Source: Salinisphaera dokdonensis | GTDB taxonomy: Bacteria; Pseudomonadota; Gammaproteobacteria; Nevskiales; Salinisphaeraceae | Reading direction: 5' to 3' | DNA length: 64,000 bases | NCBI RefSeq assembly: GCF_040361215.1 | Contig: NZ_APND01000004.1 | Coordinates: forward strand, 124,001 to 188,000 | Shown here: in pieces, positions 27,357-36,626 of the stretch | Layout: every line of letters starts with the position of its first letter | Position numbering within the stretch: the first letter of the stretch is position 1 | Position numbers and translations under genes: made by a program | Notes under the pieces: model-generated | The model's input: the letters and a program-made list of their open reading frames with translations, nothing else | The model's database searches: none | Told to the model about the DNA's origin: nothing

Positions 27357-29552
27357 ATGAGCGTGATACCGAAATCTCTCAGCCGTCGCGACTTCCTGCG
27401 CAACGCTGCCTGGGGCAGTGCGGGCCTCGTCATCGCGATGGCGCTGCCGGGCCGTGGGCGAGCCGCGGCAATGGATACAACGGCCATAAACTCGTCGGTA
27501 GTCAGCCCGGAGGCCGCCGGCTTTGCGCCCAATGCCTTCGTGCGTATCGCGCCCGACAACACCGTGACCGTGTTGATCAAGCACATCGAATTCGGCCAGG
27601 GCCCGTTCACCGGCCTGTCCACGCTGGTGGCCGAAGAACTGGACGCCGACTGGTCGCAGATGCGCGCCGCCAGCGCGCCGGCCGACGCCGAGCTGTACAA
27701 GAATTTTGCCTTCGGCATGCAGGGCACCGGCGGCTCGACCGCCATCGCCAACTCCTACATGCAGATGCGCAAGGCCGGTGCGACGGCACGCGCACTGCTG
27801 GTTCGCGCGGCCGCCGAACAATGGGGAGTTCCCGCTGGCGAGATCACGGTCGATAAGGGCCAGATCAGCCATGCCGGCAGCGGCAACTCGGGCGCCTTCG
27901 GCGAATTCGCCGAGGCCGCGGCACAGTTCGACCCGCCCGAGGATCTGCCACTGAAGAAAGCCAGCGAGTTCAAGCTCATCGGTACCGACGTGCCGAAGCT
28001 GGATACGAACATCAAAACCAACGGCCAGGCTCTGTTCACCCAGGACCTGCATCACGACGACATGCTGACAGTCATCGTGGCGCACGCGCCGCAGTTCGGC
28101 GCGACGGTGAAGTCCGTCGACGCGAGTGCGGCCAAGGCGACGTCCGGGGTCGTCGACGTGCAGCAAATTCCGACGGGCGTGGCGGTCTATGCGCAGGACA
28201 CCTGGTCTGCGCTCCAGGGCCGGCGCGCATTGAAGGTGGATTGGGACACGACCAACGCCGAGACTCGCTCGACCCGCGAGATCACCGAAGACTATCGCCA
28301 CCGCGCGCAGAAACCCGGCAAGAACGCAGCAAGCCGCGGCAAGCCCGAACAGGGCCGTGAGGGCCTGGCCAGGACGCTCACCGCCGAATACACCTTCCCC
28401 TATCTCGCCCACGCACCGATGGAGACGCTCGACTGCGTCATCCACGCTGAAGACGGCGCGGTCGAGACCTGGTTCGGCTCACAGCTGCAGACTGGCGATC
28501 AGGGCACGATCGCCAAAATTCTCGGGCTCGAACCGGCACAGGTGACGATCCACACCATGTATGCCGGTGGCAGCTTCGGCCGCCGCGCCCAGCCCGGCAG
28601 TCCGTTCGCTGCCGAGGCGGCCCATGTAGCGAAGGCGCACGGCAAGTCGCGGCCGCTCAAGCTCGTGTGGACGCGTGAAGACGATATCCAGGGCGGCTGG
28701 TACCGGCCACTGAACGTACACCGCCTGTCGGGTGGTGTGGATGCCGACGGCAATATCGCGCTCTGGGACCAGACCATCGTGGGTCAGTCGATCTTCGGCG
28801 GCAGCGCCTTCGCGGCGATGATCAAGGACGGGATCGACCCGTCCTCGGTCGAAGGCGCCGAGGATCTGCCCTACGGCATCCCCAATTTCCGCGTCTCGCT
28901 GCACGACGGCGAAGCGGGCGTGCCGATTCTGTGGTGGCGCTCGGTCGGCCATACGCACACCGCGTATTCCACCGAGACCTTCATCGACGAGCTGCTCGAG
29001 TTGGCCGACAAGGACCCGGTCGAGGGCCGGCTCGCCATGCTCGGCGAGCATCCGCGCCATGCCGGTGTGTTGAAGGCCGTCGTCGAACTCGCGGACGGCC
29101 TGGAGCCGGCGGAGTCGGGCCGTGCCCGCGGCGTAGCCGTGCACAAGTCGTTCGGCAGTTATGTGGCGCAGATCGTCGAGGTATCGCAGAACGAAGACCT
29201 CACACCCAAGGTGCACAAGGTTTGGTGCGCGGTGGATTGTGGCGTGGCGGTGAATCCTAACGTGATCCGCGCGCAGATGGAGGGCGGCATAGGCTTCGGC
29301 CTGGGCGCGGCGCTCTACAACGAGATCACCCTGGAAGAGGGTGGCCGCGTCGCGCAGGCGAATTTCGACCGTTACCGTTCGCTTCGCATCCACGAGATGC
29401 CCGACGTCGAGGTCCATATCGTCAAATCCGACAAGGATCCGACCGGGGTGGGCGAGCCCGGGGTGCCGCCGATCGCACCCGCGCTCGCCAATGCATGGCG
29501 CCGTCTTACCGGCGACGCCGTGCGTGATCTGCCATTCGTGAAAATCTCATGA
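27357..29552 (+). CDS. Isoquinoline 1-oxidoreductase-like large subunit, molybdopterin-binding
   Basis: A 731-residue molybdenum hydroxylase subunit of the IorB type. A Tat signal is plain (SRRDFL at residues 9-14 followed by a hydrophobic stretch and GRGRAAA), so the enzyme is periplasmic. The C-terminal GVGEPGVPPIAPALANAW holds the catalytic Glu of the family, and GGSFGRRAQPG is a cofactor loop. IorAB hydroxylates N-heteroaromatics or oxidises aldehydes; the substrate here is unknown. Absence of an FAD subunit, typical of this group, means electrons go to a cytochrome, and the next gene encodes one. Confidence 0.93.
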   Translation: MSVIPKSLSRRDFLRNAAWGSAGLVIAMALPGRGRAAAMDTTAINSSVVSPEAAGFAPNAFVRIAPDNTVTVLIKHIEFGQGPFTGLSTLVAEELDADWSQMRAASAPADAELYKNFAFGMQGTGGSTAIANSYMQMRKAGATARALLVRAAAEQWGVPAGEITVDKGQISHAGSGNSGAFGEFAEAAAQFDPPEDLPLKKASEFKLIGTDVPKLDTNIKTNGQALFTQDLHHDDMLTVIVAHAPQFGATVKSVDASAAKATSGVVDVQQIPTGVAVYAQDTWSALQGRRALKVDWDTTNAETRSTREITEDYRHRAQKPGKNAASRGKPEQGREGLARTLTAEYTFPYLAHAPMETLDCVIHAEDGAVETWFGSQLQTGDQGTIAKILGLEPAQVTIHTMYAGGSFGRRAQPGSPFAAEAAHVAKAHGKSRPLKLVWTREDDIQGGWYRPLNVHRLSGGVDADGNIALWDQTIVGQSIFGGSAFAAMIKDGIDPSSVEGAEDLPYGIPNFRVSLHDGEAGVPILWWRSVGHTHTAYSTETFIDELLELADKDPVEGRLAMLGEHPRHAGVLKAVVELADGLEPAESGRARGVAVHKSFGSYVAQIVEVSQNEDLTPKVHKVWCAVDCGVAVNPNVIRAQMEGGIGFGLGAALYNEITLEEGGRVAQANFDRYRSLRIHEMPDVEVHIVKSDKDPTGVGEPGVPPIAPALANAWRRLTGDAVRDLPFVKIS

Positions 29553-30178
29553 GGATGTCGGCCGTCGTGAAAACAATCCGCATCGCCAGTGTCGCCGCTC
29601 TGCTCGGGCTTTCCTTGTTCGGCAGTGTCCACGCCACCGAGCCCAGGTCCGATCAGCAGCTCAAGGGTCCGGAAGCCTTCAAGCATATCGAGGACGAGGC
29701 CGAGCGCTCGCGCGCCATGTTCAAGGAGGCCGGCAAGGTCATCCAGCATCCGCGCTGCGTGAACTGCCACCCGGTAACGGATACCCCGCGCCAAGGCATG
29801 GACATGCGCCCGCACGAACCGCCAGTCGTACGTGGTCCGGATAACCACGGCGCGCCCGGCATGGTGTGCAGCACCTGCCACCAGCCGGAGAATGTTGACC
29901 CGGCCGGCGTACCCGGCAATCCGAACTGGCATCTCGCGCCGCGTTCCATGGCCTGGTACGGCAAGTCACTCGCCGAAATCTGCACCCAGATCAAGGATCA
30001 GGACCGCAACGGCGGTATGGATATGGATGCGCTCATCGAGCACATGGCCGAAGACGACCTGGTCGGCTGGGGCTGGCATCCGGGCGGCGATCGCCAGCCG
30101 GTGCCCGGCACGCAAGAGCAGTTCGGCAAGCTGTTCGCGGCGTGGGCGCATTCCGGAGCGCATTGCCCGGTGGAATAG
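29549..30178 (+). CDS. Exported diheme c-type cytochrome, partner of the molybdenum hydroxylase
   Basis: A 209-residue protein with an N-terminal signal peptide (about residues 1-30) and two heme c motifs, CVNCH (70-74) and CSTCH (107-111). It overlaps the large-subunit gene by 4 bases (ATGA), so it belongs to the same transcript and most likely takes electrons from it in the periplasm. It does not resemble the classic class I cytochromes usually found with IorAB beyond the CxxCH motifs. Beyond residue 115 the sequence is His/Trp/Asp rich, with possible axial ligands. An ATG two codons further in is an alternative start. Confidence 0.85.
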   Translation: MRMSAVVKTIRIASVAALLGLSLFGSVHATEPRSDQQLKGPEAFKHIEDEAERSRAMFKEAGKVIQHPRCVNCHPVTDTPRQGMDMRPHEPPVVRGPDNHGAPGMVCSTCHQPENVDPAGVPGNPNWHLAPRSMAWYGKSLAEICTQIKDQDRNGGMDMDALIEHMAEDDLVGWGWHPGGDRQPVPGTQEQFGKLFAAWAHSGAHCPVE

Positions 30179-30222
30179 GGCTGGAGCCGTTAGATCAGCG
30201 GGAAAGTCTGGGTTTCTACAAT

Positions 30223-30247
30223 CGCAACACGACAACGTGTTGCGTTT
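30223..30247. terminator. Stem-loop between the cytochrome and desaturase genes
   Basis: CGCAACACG-ACAA-CGTGTTGCG is a perfect 9-bp stem followed by TTTC, 45 bases after the cytochrome stop and between two convergent genes. The T-run is short, so termination may be partial. Confidence 0.6.
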
Positions 30248-30430
30248 CATCGCGCGCTGCGGTTGTTCAGGCGAGGCGGGCGCGCCGATAACCGGCCTTA
30301 TTTGAGCGGAGTGGAGACGCTGTCTTCCCGTGCTTGGGTCGATTGTCTACCCATTCCGCCCACGGCCACGAGGCGTGGATATACAGGCGGCCCACGGTGC
30401 GCGTGCCGCCGTCGTGATGCTTAATCAGCG

Positions 30431-31414
30431 TCAGTTGAGTTCCAGGACCCGCGCATAGATGAAGTCGAACGAAAAGCTTTTGCTCTTGGTCCGTTTTTCC
30501 AGGATGTCGGCCAGCCGGTCCAGGCGGTCCGGAACGGCCATCAAGCGATCCTGCGCCTTGCGGCCGGCGGCATCATCGGGGGTGAGCCGGCTGATTTCCC
30601 AGGCCTCGAGGCATTCGGCCACGACCTTGCGGTAGTGGCGTGGCCCATAGATCCCGGAGCGTCCGACCACTTCGGCCATTTCCATGTAGCCCGGTATCGT
30701 ATGGCCCGGCATGGCCAGCCGTGGCACGACCTTGAGAGCAGCCTGAAGCGCGCGGGTGCAGTCGATATCGAGGATGCCGCGAAACACGTCGCGATAGAAA
30801 CGAAAATGCCGCGACTCGTCGCTTGCCACGTGGGCCAGCAGCCGCTGAATGATCGGTTCGTGTCGGCCCGCTACGCGCGCGGTGTTGGCGTGCGCGGCCT
30901 GAGTGGCCCGCTCCTGCAGGGTGGTATAGGCGATCACCTGGTAGGGGTCGCCACTCGATTCCGGGTCGAAGCCGGATTCGACGTACTGGTACTGGAGCAC
31001 CTCGAACGCGCGCATGTCGAACAGGCGGGCGTCGCGCACATAGTCATGCAAGGCGCAGCCGTGGCGGTCTTCCTCTGCGGTCCACATGTAGTTCCAGCGT
31101 GCCCAGGCGTTGTCGCTGCCCAGGGTTACCGCCAGCAGCCGGTGGAAATGCGGCAGCCCCTCCTCGGTGAGCAGGTTGAGCGCCACCGCCACGCGTACGG
31201 CGTCGGGCATACCGCGGGCGCGCTCCGGCAACTCGGCCATATCGCGCGCCTGTTCATCGGTCATTTGTTCGTTGGCGGGCAGAAAGTCGCCGGGGAACCA
31301 CAGCCGGCGATTCTCCTTATGCCGGGCCATCAGTTCCGCTGCCAGCGGCTCCAGCGTGGCCAACGCTTCCGACTTTATGTCTAGAGCGTGGACGTCGTTG
31401 TCGGAATTGGACAT
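30431..31414 (-). CDS. Acyl-ACP desaturase family protein (diiron)
   Basis: A 327-residue soluble diiron enzyme of the stearoyl-ACP desaturase family (FA_desaturase_2). The two iron-binding helices show the EExxH-type pairs TAEEDRHGCALHDY (about residues 117-130) and SDESRHFRFYRD. It would introduce a double bond in acyl-ACP or a related substrate, using ferredoxin. Such genes are known in actinobacteria (DesA) and plants and occur sporadically in gammaproteobacteria, which otherwise use FabA or membrane desaturases. It stands alone. Substrate and position of desaturation are unknown. Confidence 0.87.
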   Translation of the reverse strand: MSNSDNDVHALDIKSEALATLEPLAAELMARHKENRRLWFPGDFLPANEQMTDEQARDMAELPERARGMPDAVRVAVALNLLTEEGLPHFHRLLAVTLGSDNAWARWNYMWTAEEDRHGCALHDYVRDARLFDMRAFEVLQYQYVESGFDPESSGDPYQVIAYTTLQERATQAAHANTARVAGRHEPIIQRLLAHVASDESRHFRFYRDVFRGILDIDCTRALQAALKVVPRLAMPGHTIPGYMEMAEVVGRSGIYGPRHYRKVVAECLEAWEISRLTPDDAAGRKAQDRLMAVPDRLDRLADILEKRTKSKSFSFDFIYARVLELN

Positions 31415-31788
31415 TGAGAACCGCCGTTAAATTTACGAATTCGGGATTGCCTCGCGACTTGATTGATTTTTGCGAGGCCGTATCCACAGCGTAACGCAAT
31501 TAGATCCAGAATTTTCTAGACTTGTGTGGTTCCGGGTATCCGTTTGCTGCGTGACCGGCTGGTCGGAGAATGGGCCGAAGTCAAAAGAGCTGTGAATCAT
31601 GCGCTCGATCGGACCGCTTGAGCGGGTCCGGTGTCGGCCACCGGAAGGTAGTGACTCGAAGCGGATGCAAGGTGGTCCGCCATTGAATATTCAGCGCCCG
31701 ATGGTCATATAGTTGGTGAGCGAGGACGACCTCGCTTGACCAGTCGGTCTGCACGCGGGACGGCCCGAAGAAAATTCGGAGACCACCC
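31415..31788. other. Divergent intergenic region, desaturase / PACE gene
   Basis: This 374-base gap contains the two divergent promoters. A hairpin GGACCGC...GCGGGTCC (about 31612-31631, one bulged G) followed closely by CCGGT...ACCGG lies upstream of the efflux gene and could be a leader structure. No gene is supported; the small frames lack ribosome binding sites. Confidence 0.4.
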
Positions 31789-32238
31789 ATGCGCAGCACC
31801 GCAGATCGTGTTCGCCAAGCCGTTAGCTTCGAGATCATCGGCCTTGTGATCGTCACCCCACTGTTCGCGTGGATCTTTGATCACGCCCTCAGTGATATAG
31901 GGGGTTTAGCATTGGTCGGTGGCACCGCCGCGACGGTCTGGAACTACGTTTTCAATCTCGGCTTCGACCACGCCATGTACCGATGGCGCGGCAACCCGAA
32001 CAAAACGGTGTCGCTCCGGCTGGCGCATGCGATTCTTTTCGAAACCTCGCTGCTGGTCATTCTCCTGCCACTCTTCGCTTACTGGCTGAACGTATCTCTG
32101 CTAGCGGCGTTGTTGATGGATCTGTCTTTTGCAGCCTTCTACTTGAGCTACGCCTTCGTCTTTACGTGGGCATACGATGCGTTGTTCCCGCCTGTAGCGC
32201 CGTCCGAGCTGCCCAGGGGGCGGCGCTGGGGCCACTAG
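31789..32238 (+). CDS. PACE-family efflux transporter (bacterial transmembrane pair)
   Basis: A 149-residue inner-membrane protein with four transmembrane segments arranged as two repeated pairs, the BTP/PACE layout. Signature residues are present: RxxHAxxFE-like LRLAHAILFETSLL, WNYVFNLGFDH and TWAYDALFP. Characterised members (AceI) export chlorhexidine and other biocides by proton exchange, and the natural substrate may be short diamines. No adjacent LysR regulator is present, unlike aceI loci. Confidence 0.9.
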   Translation: MRSTADRVRQAVSFEIIGLVIVTPLFAWIFDHALSDIGGLALVGGTAATVWNYVFNLGFDHAMYRWRGNPNKTVSLRLAHAILFETSLLVILLPLFAYWLNVSLLAALLMDLSFAAFYLSYAFVFTWAYDALFPPVAPSELPRGRRWGH

Positions 32239-32385
32239 GACGACCTGCATCCAGTCTCTAAGCACGGGAAGTCACGTCCGGTTTTGGTCGGCAGCGGACT
32301 AGCCATTAGATAGTCGCGTTCGAACCCGCTGGCGCTGCGTACTTTGCGGGAACTGGCGTGACGCAGCTGGGCGAGGCGTGAGTCG

Positions 32386-34416
32386 CTAATCGATACCAGC
32401 GGCCAGTTCCGCTGCTTCCCGAATCGCCCGTTTCGCATCCAGTTCCGCCGCCAGATTTGCGCCGCCGATGATGTGCGTCTTGATCCCGCGCGCGCCCAGC
32501 GCATCGGCGAGGTCGCGACGCGTTTCCTGGCCGGCGCAGATGACGACCGTATCGACATCCAGCAGTTTTGCTTCGTCATTGATGCGGATATGCAGGCCGG
32601 CATCGTCGATGCGTTCGTAGGCAACGCCGCCGAGCATGTGTACGCCTTTATGCTTGAGCGAGGCGCGGTGGGCCCAACCGCTGGTCTTGCCCAGGCCCTT
32701 GCCGGGTTTGGCGTCGGTGCGCTGGAGCAGCCAGACCTCGCGCGGTGACGGTTCCGGGTCTGGCCGGGTCAATCCGGATTCGTTGGCCAGCGTCGGATCG
32801 ACGCCCCATTCGTCGAAGAACTTCTGCTTGTCTTCGGCCGGCGACGGACGGATATGTGTCAGGAACTCGCTGACGTCAAAACCGATGCCGCCAGCACCGA
32901 TCACCGCAACCCGTCGGCCGGCTTCGACACGGCCGTGAATGACGTCGATGTAGGAGGCGACGCTGGCGTGGTCGATGCCCTCGATAGCCGGCGTGCGTGG
33001 GTTCACGCCCGTGGCGATAACGATCTCGTCGAAGCCCATGGAAACAAGATCGTCGGCGTCCACTAGCGTGTCGAGACGGACGTCGACCTTGAGCAGTTCC
33101 AGCTTGCGGGCGTAGTAGCGTAATGTTTCGTAGAACTCTTCCTTGCCGGGAATCTTCTTGGCCATGTTGAATTGGCCGCCGATTTCGCTTGCCCCGTCGA
33201 ACAGGGCCACGTTGTGGCCGCGTTCAGCCAGCCGAGTAGCGGCCTCCAGCCCCGCGGGGCCTGCGCCGATCACGGCTACATCACGCGGCTTTTTCGCGAC
33301 CGGGAAATTGAGTTTGGTCTCGTGGCCGGCGCGTGGGTTGACCAGACAACTGGCTCGCTTCCACTGGAACGTGTGGTCAAGACAAGCCTGATTGCAGGCG
33401 ATACAGGTATTGATCTCGTCCACGCGGTCTGCCGCGGCCTTGTTCATGAACTCCGGGTCGGCCAGGAACGGGCGCGCCATAGACACCATGTCGGCGGTGC
33501 CGTCCTCAAGCAGCGACTCGGCCACATCCGGCATGTTGATGCGATTGGTGGTGCACAAGGGCAGGGCGACTTCGCTCTTGAGTTTTTTCGTGACCCAGGC
33601 GAAGGCCGCGCGTGGCACGCGGGTGACAATAGTGGGAATGCGCGCTTCGTGCCAGCCGATGCCGGTGTTGATGATCGTCGCACCCGCGGCTTCCACGGCC
33701 TTGGCGAGCTGCACGATCTCTTCCCAGCGCTGGCCGTTCTCGACCAGGTCGAGCATGGACAGGCGATAGATGAGGATGAAATCCGGGCCGAGCGCCTTGC
33801 GGATGCCTTCCACGATCTCGACCGCGATGCGCTGGCGGTTTTCGACGCTGCCGCCGTATTCGTCATCACGGTCGTTTACACGTTCCACGAGAAACTGGTT
33901 GATCAGATAGCCTTCCGAGCCCATGACTTCCACGCCGTCATAACCGGCCTCGCGGGCGAGTTCCGCGCAGCGGATATAGTCGCGGATGGTGCTTTTGACG
34001 CCGGCAGTGGTCAGGCGCTTGGGCTTGTAAGGCGTAATCGGCGACTTGCGATCAGACGCGGAAACGATGAACGGGTGATAGCCATAGCGCCCGGCGTGCA
34101 GGATCTGCATGCAGATCTTGCCACCTTCGGCATGCACGGCCCTGGTGATCTTGCGGTGCGGCCACACGTGCAGACGGTGCGACATCTGCCCGGCCATGGG
34201 CGACACCCAGCCCGCGACGTTCGGCGCGATACCGCCGGTCACGATCAGCCCCACGCCGCCGGCCGCGCGCTCCGCGAAATAGGCGGCGAGTTCGTCGTAA
34301 TGCCAGAAGAAGTCTTCCATGCCGGTATGCATGGACCCCATCAGCACGCGATTTTTCAGCTGCGTGAAGCCCAGATCGAGCGGTTCGAAAAGGCGCGGGT
34401 AACCGGGGTTGTTCAT
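32386..34416 (-). CDS. fadH: 2,4-dienoyl-CoA reductase
   Basis: A 676-residue flavo-iron-sulfur enzyme that reduces 2,4-dienoyl-CoA so unsaturated fatty acids can pass through beta-oxidation. The N-terminal old-yellow-enzyme barrel (about 1-330) binds FMN; the [4Fe-4S] ligands are CIACNQACLDHTF and the Cys in RASCLVNPRA; the C-terminal half has FAD (VIGAGPAGLEAA) and NADPH (VIGAGGIGFDVSE) folds. Length equals E. coli FadH (672). It is transcribed alone and faces away from the acoR-like gene. It complements fadE at 20794. Confidence 0.95.
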   Translation of the reverse strand: MNNPGYPRLFEPLDLGFTQLKNRVLMGSMHTGMEDFFWHYDELAAYFAERAAGGVGLIVTGGIAPNVAGWVSPMAGQMSHRLHVWPHRKITRAVHAEGGKICMQILHAGRYGYHPFIVSASDRKSPITPYKPKRLTTAGVKSTIRDYIRCAELAREAGYDGVEVMGSEGYLINQFLVERVNDRDDEYGGSVENRQRIAVEIVEGIRKALGPDFILIYRLSMLDLVENGQRWEEIVQLAKAVEAAGATIINTGIGWHEARIPTIVTRVPRAAFAWVTKKLKSEVALPLCTTNRINMPDVAESLLEDGTADMVSMARPFLADPEFMNKAAADRVDEINTCIACNQACLDHTFQWKRASCLVNPRAGHETKLNFPVAKKPRDVAVIGAGPAGLEAATRLAERGHNVALFDGASEIGGQFNMAKKIPGKEEFYETLRYYARKLELLKVDVRLDTLVDADDLVSMGFDEIVIATGVNPRTPAIEGIDHASVASYIDVIHGRVEAGRRVAVIGAGGIGFDVSEFLTHIRPSPAEDKQKFFDEWGVDPTLANESGLTRPDPEPSPREVWLLQRTDAKPGKGLGKTSGWAHRASLKHKGVHMLGGVAYERIDDAGLHIRINDEAKLLDVDTVVICAGQETRRDLADALGARGIKTHIIGGANLAAELDAKRAIREAAELAAGID

Positions 34417-34575
34417 GATCTTCCCAAAGACGACATGGCAGATGGATTATATCCAGCATCGATCGGTAACCGGGATCACCATTGAGCGGTTGACCACGGG
34501 CGGTCACGCGCCTGACTTATGTGATTGTCCATGCCCAGATGCTGTGTCAGTGTCCGATCAGGAGGAGAGTGCGGC

Positions 34576-36453
34576 ATGAATTCAATAGATTCGCACGTCA
34601 AGGAGATCGAGCGCGTAGCGGCCGGCGAGCAAAGCCACCGCGACCCGTGCGTGGTGCAGTCCTGGCTGCGCTGCATGAACGAATACAAGCTCGATCCCGC
34701 CAACGCGCAGGACGCTTATATCGTCCCTGATGCAACACTGCGCGAACATCAGGAACAGGCCGAGTCACTGATCCGTATCAGCCGTGCCGGCTTGGCCGCA
34801 CTTTTCGACCAGATTGCCGCTGACGACTATGTGCTCCTGCTCTCCGATGCCCGCGGTGTTGCCGTGGACTATCTGGGCAATCCGCGGCTGGATCGCGAAC
34901 TCCGGCGTGCCGGACTGTATCTCGGCGCGGACTGGTCGGAGAACCGGGCAGGCACCTGCGCGGTCGGCGCCTGCATGGTCAGTCGCGAGCCCGTGGTGAT
35001 CCATCAGGACGACCATTTCGACCCGACCCATACGCCGTTGACCTGCACCGCTGCGCCGATCTTCGATACACGCGGCGAACTGGCCGCGGTGCTCGATATC
35101 TCGCAGCTGAGTTCGCCGATCGCGAAGACCAGTCAGCGCCTGGCGCTGCATCTTGCCAAGGCGACGGCACGCCGGATCGAAATGGCGAACCTCGTCGCCC
35201 GCACCGGCGACGAATGGGTGCTGCGCCTGTCGCGCACGCCGGATTTTCTCGACACCGCGCCGGATGCCGCCATATCGCTCGACGGCGCCGGGCGGATCAC
35301 AGGCCTCACGCTCGGCGGCCTCGAGTCACTGGGACGATCGTTGGGGTTCGTGGGCAACAATCCGCAGGCCCTGATTGGCCAGCCTATTTCGACGTTGTTC
35401 GATCTCGATGTCGACGAGTTGCCGTATTTCATGCGCGGCCATCCGGCCGGTGAGCGGCTGCTGCATGCCAATGGCGAGCCCATGCTGTTCGCGAGTGCCA
35501 TGTCGCCGGCAGATCCGCAGCGAGTCGTGGTGCCCGTCGCACGTGTCCCGAAGAAGGAAGCGCTCGACGCGATGAGCCACGGCGATACGACCATGCAGTC
35601 GCTTCAGGCCAAGGCGGCGAAGCTCGCGGCGCGCCATATCCCGATTCTTATCCAGGGTGAAACGGGCAGTGGAAAAGAAGTGCTCGCCCGCGCAATCCAC
35701 GACAGCTGCAACGACGGAGGCCGCTTTGTGGCGGTCAATTGCGCCGCGATCCCCGAACACCTGATCGAATCCGAACTGTTTGGCTATGTCCCGAACGCCT
35801 TTACCGGTGCCGCGCGCAAGGGCAAGACGGGGCTGGTCGAGTCCGCAGCCGGTGGCACATTGTTTCTGGACGAGATCGGCGACATGCCGTTGGCATTGCA
35901 GACGCGGCTCCTGCGCGTGCTGTCGGAAAACGAGATCGTGCCGGTGGGGGGCGTGGAGCCGAAACAGGTCGAACTGCGGCTTGTGTCTGCCACTCATCGC
36001 GAGCTGAAAACGCTGGTCGCCGATGGCGTGTTCCGAGAGGATCTGTATTACCGCCTCAACGCGGCGACGTTGAGCTTGCCACCGCTGCGTGCGCGTGAGG
36101 ATTTCGATGGGCTGCTCGATCGGCTCGTCGACGATCTCGGGCGGCGCTACGGCGAAAGCTATCGTCTCGATATCAGAGCGCGGCGCCTGCTGCGCGCGTA
36201 CGCATGGCCGGGCAACCTGCGCGAAATGCAGAATGCGCTCGAAGTGGCGTCCGCCTTGTCCGACGACGGCGTGATCCGCGAGCGACACCTGCCGGATACG
36301 ATCCGCCAGCCGGCGTCGACCGAACCCGACCTGCTTCGCCAGCTCGAGCAGTGCGACGGCAATGTCTCCGCACTGGCGCGCCGTCTTGGCGTCGATCGCT
36401 CGACCGTCCACCGACGCCTGAAACGCTCTCGGCAGAGCGCCACGCAACACTGA
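34576..36453 (+). CDS. AcoR-type sigma-54-dependent transcriptional activator
   Basis: A 625-residue bacterial enhancer-binding protein. An N-terminal GAF-like sensor (about 60-200) is followed by a PAS-like linker, then the AAA+ domain: Walker A GETGSGKE (about 357), Walker B GGTLFLDEIGDM, and the sigma-54-contacting loop NAFTGA, with Asn where the GAFTGA consensus has Gly. A Fis-type HTH (GNVSALARRLGVDRSTVHRRLKR) ends the protein. The layout matches AcoR regulators of acetoin, alcohol and ketone catabolism. The ATG at 34576 has an ideal GGAGGAGAG site. It very likely activates the sigma-54 promoter 100 bases downstream of its stop. Confidence 0.93.
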   Translation: MNSIDSHVKEIERVAAGEQSHRDPCVVQSWLRCMNEYKLDPANAQDAYIVPDATLREHQEQAESLIRISRAGLAALFDQIAADDYVLLLSDARGVAVDYLGNPRLDRELRRAGLYLGADWSENRAGTCAVGACMVSREPVVIHQDDHFDPTHTPLTCTAAPIFDTRGELAAVLDISQLSSPIAKTSQRLALHLAKATARRIEMANLVARTGDEWVLRLSRTPDFLDTAPDAAISLDGAGRITGLTLGGLESLGRSLGFVGNNPQALIGQPISTLFDLDVDELPYFMRGHPAGERLLHANGEPMLFASAMSPADPQRVVVPVARVPKKEALDAMSHGDTTMQSLQAKAAKLAARHIPILIQGETGSGKEVLARAIHDSCNDGGRFVAVNCAAIPEHLIESELFGYVPNAFTGAARKGKTGLVESAAGGTLFLDEIGDMPLALQTRLLRVLSENEIVPVGGVEPKQVELRLVSATHRELKTLVADGVFREDLYYRLNAATLSLPPLRAREDFDGLLDRLVDDLGRRYGESYRLDIRARRLLRAYAWPGNLREMQNALEVASALSDDGVIRERHLPDTIRQPASTEPDLLRQLEQCDGNVSALARRLGVDRSTVHRRLKRSRQSATQH

Positions 36454-36463
36454 GCCGGTTGTT

Positions 36464-36477
36464 GCCACACCTGTGGC
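36464..36477. promoter_or_regulatory. Palindromic candidate activator site (UAS)
   Basis: GCCACA-CC-TGTGGC has two perfect 6-base arms and lies about 77 bases before the -24 element of the sigma-54 promoter, the distance at which enhancer-binding proteins act. Binding by the adjacent AcoR-type protein is inferred. Confidence 0.5.
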
Positions 36478-36553
36478 GTTACCTGTTGCAGCAGGCCGAA
36501 CAGTCGTGCGCCCGGAGCGCAAAAAACTTCGTTAAAACAGTGTGCTGCGAGAG

Positions 36554-36569
36554 CGGCACGGCTCTTGCT
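36554..36569 (+). promoter_or_regulatory. Sigma-54 (-24/-12) promoter of the SDR-monooxygenase operon
   Basis: CGGCACGGCTCTTGCT matches the consensus TGGCACG-N4-TTGCW at every position except the first base. The start of transcription would be near 36581, about 46 bases before the SDR start codon. Confidence 0.85.
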
Positions 36570-36626
36570 CTGGCAGCGTCAGACCGTCGATAAAGACGGC
36601 GATGCGAATAATCCGGAGGAGAACAC

